Assembly (NCBI GenBank): GCA_017408185.1
Contig: JAFQVE010000021.1
Location: 1 to 9,452, forward strand
DNA from: Oscillospiraceae bacterium
GTDB lineage: Bacteria > Bacillota_A > Clostridia > Oscillospirales > JAAYXM01
Reading direction: 5' to 3'
DNA: 9,452 nucleotides
Notes under the pieces: model-generated
Told to the model about the DNA's origin: nothing
The model's input: only the letters and a program-made list of their open reading frames with translations
Databases searched by the model: none
Shown: one piece after another, positions 1 to 8,100 of the stretch
Layout of the letters: each line of letters begins with the position of its first letter
Numbering within the stretch: the first letter of the stretch is position 1
Program-made: the position numbers and the translations under genes

Positions 1-397
1 GATAGAAATCCCCCGTGCTGCACTCACAGCAGACGATATTGCAAAGGAAGCTGAGTTCTTCTGTTTCGGTACAAATGACCTCACACAGATGACATATGGC
101 TTCTCACGTGACGATGCAGGTAAGTTCCTCTCTGCATACTATGATGCAAAGATTTTTGAGAACGATCCGTTTGCAAAGCTCGACCAGACAGGTGTTGGTA
201 AGCTTATGGAAACAGCTATCAAGCTTGCAAAGCCGGTTAATGCAGATCTCCACCTCGGTATCTGCGGTGAGCACGGCGGTGACCCGACATCCGTTGAGTT
301 CTGCCATACAATCGGTCTTGACTACGTTTCCTGCTCACCCTTCCGTGTTCCGATTGCACGCCTTGCCGCTGCACAGGCTGCAATTAAGGAAATGTAA
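1..397 (+). CDS. ppdK: Pyruvate, phosphate dikinase, C-terminal part (5' truncated by window)
   Basis: Reversible conversion of pyruvate, ATP and phosphate to PEP, AMP and pyrophosphate; in anaerobic Bacillota it usually serves PPi-linked glycolysis in the cytoplasm. The reading frame starting at base 2 is open from the window edge and gives 131 residues of the PEP/pyruvate-binding TIM-barrel domain. Visible hallmarks are IEIPRAAL, the [17 protein letters not shown] block (about 65-115), and [10 protein letters not shown], whose Cys codon is at 263-265. That Cys matches the catalytic acid/base Cys of the Clostridium symbiosum enzyme. The end, [22 protein letters not shown], is typical for the family, so the C terminus is intact. 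The Met at 89 is internal, not a start. A strong terminator follows within 20 nt, so the transcript ends here. Identification is secure; only the N-terminal three quarters or more is missing. Confidence 0.96.
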   Translation, partial: IEIPRAALTADDIAKEAEFFCFGTNDLTQMTYGFSRDDAGKFLSAYYDAKIFENDPFAKLDQTGVGKLMETAIKLAKPVNADLHLGICGEHGGDPTSVEFCHTIGLDYVSCSPFRVPIARLAAAQAAIKEM

Positions 398-414
398 TAT
401 TACATTTAATATGG

Positions 415-449
415 AAAGCTTCCCGGTGTTTTTCGTCGGGAAGCTTTTT
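415..449 (+). terminator. Intrinsic terminator of ppdK
   Basis: AAAGCTTCCCG (415-425) pairs perfectly with CGGGAAGCTTT (437-447), an 11-bp stem with an 11-nt loop (426-436). The T run at 445-449 overlaps the stem base. It lies 17 nt after the ppdK stop codon and just before the next gene's promoter, so it separates the two transcription units. Confidence 0.92.
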
Positions 450-450
450 C

Positions 451-479
451 TTGATTTATTTTCTTAAAGATGGTATGAT
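451..479 (+). promoter_or_regulatory. Sigma-A-like promoter for the nucleotidyltransferase gene
   Basis: TTGATT (451-456) is followed after exactly 17 nt by TATGAT (474-479), preceded by TG at 471-472, which makes an extended -10 (TGn-TATGAT). This fits the consensus TTGACA-17-TATAAT with one or two mismatches per hexamer. It starts right after the ppdK terminator and would place the start of transcription near 486, giving a leader of about 25 nt. No operator-like repeat is visible. This is a sequence match only. Confidence 0.6.
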
Positions 480-496
480 TGCTATATTATAAATTT

Positions 497-503
497 GTGA
501 GGA
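497..503 (+). promoter_or_regulatory. Ribosome binding site for the nucleotidyltransferase gene
   Basis: GTGAGGA, 6 nt before the ATG at 510, is a good Shine-Dalgarno match and supports that start codon. No other in-frame start near it has comparable support. Confidence 0.7.
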
Positions 504-509
504 TAAGGT

Positions 510-1160
510 ATGATTGATATTTCAAATTGGATGGGCATATTTTGCGAGAAGCTTAATGAAACTTTTAACGACCGTGTATGGTTTATCGGTCTTCAGGGCA
601 GTTTTGCCCGAGGAGAAGCGACTGAAACGAGTGACATTGATGTTGTTGTTATTCTCGATAAGCTTTCAGTTGCAGATATAAATGCTTATAATTCAATGCT
701 CGACACTCTTCCCCACAGAGATTTAATCTGCGGTTTTCTTTCGGGAAAAGACGAGCTTTTAAGCTGGGAGCCATCGGATTTGTTCCAGTTTTATTATGAC
801 ACAACACCGATAAAAGGAAGTCTCGATGAGTTATTGCCTTTGATTGATGAAAAAGCAATCAACAGAGCGATAAAAACCGGGGTATGCAACATCTATCACG
901 GTTGCGTTCACAATATGCTTTTTGAAAAAAGTGAGGAACTTTTGCGTGGATTATATAAATCCGCTTCTTTTGTAATACAGGCAATCTGTTTTAAGGAAAC
1001 CGGAAAATATATACGATACCAAAAAGAATTATCGAAGCTTGTTTCTTCTTCCGAAAAGGAGATTGTTGATATTTTTATAAACCTAAAAAATGGTGGAACT
1101 GTCGAATTTGATGAAATGACCGAAAAACTGTTTAATTGGTGCAAAAAACATATTGGGTAA
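510..1160 (+). CDS. Nucleotidyltransferase-fold protein (KNTase/MNT-like), 216 aa
   Basis: A DNA polymerase beta-type nucleotidyltransferase domain fills the N-terminal half. The signature GSFARGEATETSDIDVVV (residues 30-47) has the Gly-Ser pair, the Arg-Gly and the two metal-binding Asp residues (D42, D44). A likely third acidic residue is D71 in HRDLICGFLSG. A segment near residues 95-112 (YYDTTPIKGSLDELLPL) resembles the strand/helix that follows in minimal nucleotidyltransferases. The C-terminal half (about 125-216) is helical, with an AxxxIQAxxFKETGKYIRYQKEL pattern like the four-helix bundle of kanamycin nucleotidyltransferase and HEPN-type partners. There are no membrane segments or signal peptide. 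With its own promoter and flanking terminators, it is monocistronic. Family members modify antibiotics, nucleic acids or proteins; the target here cannot be told. No HEPN toxin gene lies next to it, so an MNT/HEPN toxin-antitoxin role has no support from context. Confidence 0.85.
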   Translation: MIDISNWMGIFCEKLNETFNDRVWFIGLQGSFARGEATETSDIDVVVILDKLSVADINAYNSMLDTLPHRDLICGFLSGKDELLSWEPSDLFQFYYDTTPIKGSLDELLPLIDEKAINRAIKTGVCNIYHGCVHNMLFEKSEELLRGLYKSASFVIQAICFKETGKYIRYQKELSKLVSSSEKEIVDIFINLKNGGTVEFDEMTEKLFNWCKKHIG

Positions 1161-1176
1161 TTTCATATGTATACAA

Positions 1177-1210
1177 AAATGGTAACCGCTTTAACCGGCG
1201 GTTACCATTT
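1177..1210. terminator. Bidirectional terminator between converging genes
   Basis: AAATGGTAACCGC (1177-1189) and GCGGTTACCATTT (1198-1210) form a perfect 13-bp stem with an 8-nt loop. On the plus strand it is followed by CGTTTTTATTTT (1211-1222). On the minus strand the exit side reads TTTTTGTAT (1179 down to 1171). It lies 16 nt after the plus-strand stop at 1160 and 18 nt after the minus-strand stop at 1229, so it can end both transcripts. Confidence 0.88.
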
Positions 1211-1228
1211 CGTTTTTATTTTAATCTT

Positions 1229-2119
1229 TTAATCCTCAATACCAAGAAGTTTTGCGGCATTTTGGCGAATAATCTTTTTATAGTCATCTTGGCTCAGCAT
1301 TTCTTCATCCACCATTTTAGTCAGAAACTCATCAAACTTATACTGGAAAGTTTGCCCCGCATAGCAAATATCCGTACCATAGTATATTCTGTCAGAGAAT
1401 TCGGACATAAACTTAGCGGCATACTCCGGATCACGCATCATTGCATTTGATCCGCTTCCGGCAGAAAGGTCACAGTAGAGATTGCCATACTCACGCATAA
1501 GCTCTGCGAGTCTCCCTTCTTTTACCTTACCCTCAGGATATTTGTTTCTGATTTCATTTGTATTGTCAGCTGAAATCTCACTCCAGAAACACGCCGAATG
1601 TCCGATAAGCTTCAAGCCGGGATGCTTCTTGAGCATTTTTTCTATTCTTGGAAGTCCCAAATCATCTACTATACCATATGCACCTCCGAGCTGTGGTGCT
1701 ATATGAATAAGCACCGGCATATCACACTCGGCACAATGCCTGAAAAGATTGTCCATCATCGGGTCATCCGCATACAAGCCCGCAGTTAGCTCACCAACAC
1801 CTTTTGCGCCAAGCTTCTTATAATGATTCAAAGTGCGAGAGAAGTCGGTTTTGCTGTTATTCCTTCCTCCTCTTGGGTCAAGATTACAAAACCAAGTAAA
1901 TCTTTCAGGAAACCGGTCTGTAACAAGCTTAGCTAAGAAATTCGACCCTGTTCCACTCATGCACTCCGGCGAAACGATTGGAAGTATTACACCAAAATCA
2001 ACATCCAGCCTGTCATGCTCCTTTATGAATTCTTCAGCACTAAGGTTATTATAAGGATTGTCAGGGTTTTGGTATTGCGGAAGTGCAGCTACATGGCAAT
2101 GAATATCAATTTTTTTCAT
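1229..2119 (-). CDS. Metal-dependent amidohydrolase, Amidohydro_2 (ACMSD-like) family
   Basis: A 296-residue cytoplasmic TIM-barrel hydrolase or decarboxylase. The metal-site pattern is complete: DIHCHV gives H7 and H9, then E110 (KGVGE), H139 (PVLIHI), H174 (LIGHSACFWSE) and D250 (YYGTD). The end (NAAKLLGIED) is the usual NxxxLLGL close of the superfamily, and the length is normal. Relatives include ACMSD-type decarboxylases, 2-pyrone-4,6-dicarboxylate and sugar-acid lactonases, and many uncharacterised members, so the exact reaction is unknown. The ATG at 2119 is chosen because an AAAGGA site precedes it by 8 nt and because the HxH motif must lie near the N terminus. It starts only 19 nt after the stop of the giant lyase gene and is very likely co-transcribed with it. 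That makes a role in handling a product of polysaccharide breakdown plausible, but this is inference. Confidence 0.9.
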   Translation of the reverse strand: MKKIDIHCHVAALPQYQNPDNPYNNLSAEEFIKEHDRLDVDFGVILPIVSPECMSGTGSNFLAKLVTDRFPERFTWFCNLDPRGGRNNSKTDFSRTLNHYKKLGAKGVGELTAGLYADDPMMDNLFRHCAECDMPVLIHIAPQLGGAYGIVDDLGLPRIEKMLKKHPGLKLIGHSACFWSEISADNTNEIRNKYPEGKVKEGRLAELMREYGNLYCDLSAGSGSNAMMRDPEYAAKFMSEFSDRIYYGTDICYAGQTFQYKFDEFLTKMVDEEMLSQDDYKKIIRQNAAKLLGIED

Positions 2120-2122
2120 TTT

Positions 2123-2133
2123 CCCTTTCCTTT
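2123..2133 (-). promoter_or_regulatory. Ribosome binding site of the amidohydrolase gene
   Basis: On the minus strand the 19-nt gap between the two genes holds AAAGGAAAGGG. The AAAGGA part (2133 down to 2128) is 8 nt from the ATG at 2119, a good Shine-Dalgarno spacing. The gap has no room for a separate promoter or terminator, which supports an operon. Confidence 0.75.
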
Positions 2134-2138
2134 CCCGA

Positions 2139-5100
2139 TTACTTATTTACAAAGTCGAGTATTCGTTTAAGAAGCACTGCGACCTCGGCACGGGTTGTGT
2201 ATGCTTTCGGGTCAATATATCCGTTTTTGCCGTTTACAAGACCATTTGATATGAGAGCGCGTACTGCATCAAGTGCGTATTCATCCACATCATCAATGTC
2301 CGGTGCCTCTACCTCGCCGATTTCAAGCTCTGCTCCCAGCACCTTAAGTGCCCGATATGTCATAAGCATCATATCCTGACGCATAATGTTTTTACGCGGT
2401 GCAAACATATTGTTTCCGATACCGCTTACTATGCCTGTATTTCTTGCTATTGCAAGCTCATATGCAAAGTAGTCAGTTCCAAGAACATCGTCAAAATTCT
2501 CAGCGTTATCACTTGTCTGATTGAATGCTCGTACAAGGAGTATCGCATAGTCAGCTCGCGTTATATTGTTTGCCGGTGAATATTTGTTCTCGCCGGTACC
2601 TTTGATTATTCCCGAATCAGCAAGTCTGTTTATTGCATCGGCTGCCCATGCATGATTTCCGAGATCGATGAAACGGATATCACTATCGCCAGACGTGCTT
2701 TCCCCGTTATCGGTCTCTCCTTTATCCGGAAGCTGTGTCCCGTTTCCGACGCCACTACCGCCGGATGAACCGACATCGGTTGTTGCGCCGTATACGGTTA
2801 CAACAAAGGTAATGACCGTATCTCTGCCCAACTCATCACGTACAGAAATCTTAAAGCTGTGGTCACCTATCTGACTCTTATCGGGTCTCCATGTAATCTT
2901 ACCTGTCGCACCGTCAAGACTTACACCACGAGGGATATCAACACCGCTTACCGCCTCATATGTTACACTCATACCGTTATTATCCGTGCGATAATGTGCA
3001 AGGTTTACGCTGACAGAGTTTTCCGCCGTTACGCTCAGGTTGCTTATCTCACTAAACTCCGGACCATAGTTCTCTACATTCGAAATCGGAATGACTACCT
3101 TCTGACCTTTTGCTATGTTGTATACGTAGCCTGCATCAACATTATAAATGTCTTCAAAGGTTTTTACGGCAGATACTGTGCCTATGTCAATAATTAACTT
3201 TTTATCTGAGGAATCATATGTTGCATTTTCGATTTTATAAACCGCATTCTGCTGACTGTCGGCTCTTCCTTCGTTGTCAATATACACATACTGACCTATA
3301 ATTCTGTCTGCATCAACCATATCCTTTGTTTCTACTGTAATAAAATTCTTATTAAAGGTAGGCTTGGCAGACGGCTCAACCTCGGTGTATGAAGCGACAA
3401 CGCCCGTGTATGCCCCGTAAGTATACTTTCCGTCAGACTCATTTTTGTCAGCACTTGTATGTAATGTATCTCCGTCATTTACATATCTGTAAATGACTTC
3501 TCCGCCCTCTTTTTCAAGACTTACCACTCCCACAAAGCCGCGGAATTCAAAGCTGAAATCGCCATCGGTTACAGTATAGGTTACATCTTTGTTTGTTGCA
3601 TAAACAATGTAGTCTATTCTGTTGTCTGTACGTTTAACCTTGACAGCACGAGCGATATCATCGCCACCAAGCTTGCCTTCGTCTGCCGTTGCGGTTATGT
3701 TAATCTCTTTTATATCTTCAAGATATCGATTGTTCTTATACGGTTCAAATACAGTTGTAAAAAGTGAATCATCTTCATTTTTTACAAGCACATACTGAAA
3801 CGGTTTTAATTTCTGAGTTGAAGGCGTGTCGATTTTTGTTCCCGTTGCAACAGCGACCTCATCGTAATCATCATTGAGCATCGTCATACGGAGATGAAGC
3901 CCGTTTGAATCCTTTAAAAAGCGATTATAATCCGTCACCTTAAAGTCAACCGTGAACATATCCTCGGCAATCTCATTTTTCGTTGCAGTTGCACGACGAA
4001 CATCCTTAAGCCAGCTTGTTCCCGGATATTTAAGCTTTTGTATTGCTGTCTGACGATTCTGGTCATACATATATGGAACATCCGCACCTGCATATGATCC
4101 AATATAACCGTTGTCGTCAAGTTTATAATCGCCCCGGGTTTCATCCTGAGGGTCAAGTTTGAGTCCTTCTGTGTCCACCTCGTGTGACTGGCTGTGGAAG
4201 CTGTAGATATGCTCTCCCCCACCCTTTACACGGAAGAAGTCTATGCCGTATGACACGTCTGAACCCACATTTATCATAACTACTGTTCTTCGGTAAATAT
4301 CAGCAATATCCTTATAGGCATCAGACTCCACATCCATAAGCTTGACGATTCCATCCGAGCTGTCAAAGTGCTTCGGATATCCAAGATAGTATGCTCGCTT
4401 ACCAAGCGCAGATGTGCCAAACACATTCTGCACCGTATTGCCTACAGTTACCGTATTATGGGCAATGGTAGATTCTACCCATTGGTATCTCACCATATTT
4501 ATGGATTTTGAAGCAGGAGTTCCGTTATCCGGTGCCATATTGATCCCGAACGCCTCAATTCCGAGATTGAGCGAATCCAAATGCCCATGGCCTGCAGCAC
4601 GTCCGAAATAAAGCCAGAAGTCACGCATAGTATTTGAATAACGCTGTGCCGACTTATCGCCATAGGCTTCACCGTCTGCGAGTACCGCAAAGCCGTAAGC
4701 CGGTAGCATACCACTCTTTTCGACACTCAGACCGTCATCGATGTATTCAAGAACATCCTTTTTTGCCGCTTCAGGCTCTTGACTGAATATATCATAATGA
4801 AGACCTTCCTCAGAGTGTCCGTTTCTGTTCCAGATGTACTCTGCAAGCTCATTTGCAATCCTGTCAGCACCTTCAATCTCCTTGATATGCTTAAAGCCAT
4901 TCAAAATCGTGTCGATTGCACCGAAAATTCTATTGTCTGCGGTATACCCCGAGTCACCTATCTGGGCAGAGTGAGACTCGGTAAGCGTCAAAAGTCTCTG
5001 AGCAGTATACATCTTTGCAAAGTTGGGATCCGCAAAAAGGTTGAACTTTTCATTTCCGGAATCATACATTGCAAGTATATTGGCAAGCTCGTTCATTCGG

Positions 5101-8100
5101 ATAAGCCATGAGTAGTTGTAGTTCGGAGCCGCTTCATTACCATGGCCGTCGCGATCAACAACGTGTAAAATCTGAGTACTAAGCGCACCGCCGGCTACAT
5201 TTCTCTTTCCATCTTCGATGGTTGTAACGCCTTTCCGGTACACCCACTTCATCATATCCTTGCTCTCAGGCTCAGTATCAAGCACAAGTGCTGCCGATGC
5301 GATAGTTTTTTGCACCTGGCCGTAGTTGCCTCCGACTCTTCCGTCTTTTGCCGCAACATATGCCTCACGAATAATGCCATTTTCAATATTACTCCAGACA
5401 GCTTCCCCGGTCAGCTTATCCGATTCATCATAATCAAAGCTGTATTCCTCCGCATATTTGCGGTCTCTCTCGGAGATCTGATTTATTATGCCTGCGTTTT
5501 TCGTCTCATCCGTAATTAACTCATAAAGACCATCGGCACAGCATATCCAGTTTGCCACATAATCGCAGTCATTGATTCTTCCGTAAATCTTACCACGTCC
5601 CGAGCCGCCATGAGAAAGCGAAAACTGATAATTCTTATTAAAATATTGAATAAAGTCGAAGCTCGGGTATACATCTGCAAGTCGGTTAAGGAGTATTGCC
5701 GCGGCAGTGCCGTATTCCTGCTTTCCTGAATATACATATGCCTTTGTCATATACTCAACGGCATTATCAACCTCGACAAATGCACTGTGCATATAATATG
5801 CCACATATGTATGGCGCTCCTGCGCACCGCTTGCCACTCTCCCCGGAAGATAGCCAAGACCGTCGTCTACACCCCAGCGGCAACCGTCAACCTTATCCCC
5901 TGTTCTCGGGTCAATGTCTGCTTTTTCACCGCTCCTGAGTTCAGAGTATAAATCGTTGTAAAGATATCCGCCTTCTACCCCGTAACCATAGTATGTATAC
6001 CAGGTATCGCTTCCCTCCTCGCCGGGTTCGGTATCGGAAAGCGCTATACCCTTGTCAAGCAGCATTCTTCTGTGCTTTTCAAGAGCCATCATTCTGTCAA
6101 AGGTGCCGTCTGCCTGCAATCCAAGCTTAAGAAAACCTTCAAAGTCATTGGACGGGAACATCCTTTTACATTCGGGGCACTGCACCTTCCACGGTCTGCT
6201 GAATACATTAATCAAATACGCCGTTGTTGAACCGTATTCCGCTCCGATGTTATGTCCGCAGTATCGGCAGTACATATATTCCTCGTCTCTAAAGTCGCCT
6301 ACACGGTTTGAACGCGGAACACCTTCACCTATTATCGCATTGTAAATAGCATCAAAGCCCGAAAGATATCTTTCAGCATTTGTCTCCGCTGATTCAAGCG
6401 CATCCTTCGCCCATTCGTATTTCTTTATATTCCTGCGCGCAGCCTCAACGCGGTCGGTTGTGTAATATGTAGATTCATCCTTTTTTGTAGCCCTGTGAAA
6501 CACAATATCCGTAGGCTGGCTTGTCCACTCCTCGCCGTCTAAAAATGTGCGTGCTCTGACTGACACGGTAATATCATTCTCAGTTTGACGTGGCACTGTT
6601 ACATAGCCGCCTCTGAGAATTTCACCGTCACCGCCGCAAATCTCATAGTCAACCACTGAGTCAGACAGCATCTCTGTGCCGCCCTTGTCAAAATTCACCC
6701 GGGCAGACAGCTTGACAACCTCACTCGTAAACGGTCTCGAATCATCAGGAATGATAATCAATTCTCCGGTTCGCGGTGCATTGACAACAACAAGCCTGCT
6801 TGTTTCCAGAGTGATATCCCCTTCCGTAACAGACATTGTTATTGTTGCCGTACCGCCTGTAACCGGAGTCAGAACTCCGTTCTTGAATGTAACTACATTT
6901 TCATCGTCAGATTCGTAGCGAACCCAGTCAAGCTCTGATTTATCTATAATACTTCCGTCGCGCCGTCTCACTTCCCAAGACACTTCCTCCGGCACATCAA
7001 GATCTTCCTTGGTATACCCGGTCTTTGACAGATTTAAGTTTAATGTTTTGAGTTCGTTTGAGCCTTCAATTTTAAGAACAGTAGGCCAAATAAACGATCC
7101 GGAAGTTGTTTTGAATACAACAAGGTTTTTACCCTTTTTAAAATCCGGTTTTGACAAAAATGTATCTGTAAATTTAGAGGAAGCAAAGTCTTGCGGGTCT
7201 ACACTTCCTGCTTTTGTATTTTCGGAAATCAGCATTTCCACATCGTCATTGTCAATATCAGTATCGCCGTCAGCATCTGCTTCGGGAACAATCCATACAT
7301 CAAATGCTCCGTTACCGGACGTATCCTTATACGTTGAAAGAGTTGCTCGATATACACCATCTGCAGGTATATCCACTCGCAATGCAAGCCACTCACCTGC
7401 AGCAACATTAAATCTGACAGCGTTCTTTTTATTTTTATAGACGAGTGCAGGGGTAGCATCAGTCTTCGTCGGTGCTATTCCTGTGATAGCCTTTGCATTT
7501 GTATAACCCCATTCCCAATTTCCTGAGGTATACTCGTCGGTAATGTAGCGGATATCAATTAAGTTTTTATTACTGTGCAAATCATTCCACGAGCTTTCGA
7601 TACCGCCGAAATTATATTCTGCATTTTCACCGCTTATCGTCTTTCCGTCCGGGATTGCCGGCTCAACCTGTACGCCGGAAACCTCGACAGTTTTAGAAAC
7701 GCCTCCAAGTATAACCGTTGCAAAAACTGTTACCTCGGCTTCTGCCTGAGCGAATATTTCTCCTGTTTTTTCATCTATACCTGCCTTATCAAGCTCTTTA
7801 ACAGAGTAGGATATCTGAGCTTCTGAAAGATCTGCGTCAGAACCGTCGGACATCTTCGCTCCGGTCACACCGGCAAAACCATTCTTTACCTCAAGTGTAA
7901 CTTCATCAAGAAAAATCTTATCGGTAGAGTCTTTTACTTCAACATTAACAAACGCAGATTCCGAAGAAACTGCACCGCTTGGATTTGTTCTTGCAGCGAT
8001 AATCCGAACCCTTGCCCTGCCTTTTTTGAGTCCCGTAATCATTCCTTTTTCGGAGTTAACTTCTATAACTCCGTTGTCATTTACCGCCTCATATGTAAGC

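Noticed and set aside
89..397. Reading ppdK as a complete 102-residue protein starting at 89
   Set aside because: The same frame is open back to base 2 and encodes conserved PPDK residues ([17 protein letters not shown] and FGTNDLTQ), so the Met is internal.
96..467. 123-codon plus-strand frame overlapping the end of ppdK
   Set aside because: Out of frame with the clearly conserved ppdK protein and runs through its terminator hairpin.
510..1160. MNT/HEPN toxin-antitoxin pair
   Set aside because: The nucleotidyltransferase stands alone between a terminator and a convergent operon; there is no adjacent HEPN gene.
2859..3197. 112-codon plus-strand frame opposite the giant gene
   Set aside because: Antisense shadow with no domain, no start signal and no neighbour in the same direction.
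7227..7277. A true cellulosomal dockerin domain
   Set aside because: Only one calcium loop is present, it is embedded in another module and no second loop or typical C-terminal position is seen. Kept only as a dockerin-like loop.
7009..7440. 143-codon open frame on the plus strand opposite the giant gene
   Set aside because: It lies entirely antisense to a well-supported multidomain protein, has no recognisable motif or convincing ribosome binding site, and its composition (Ser/Thr/Pro-rich) is what the reverse of this coding sequence gives.
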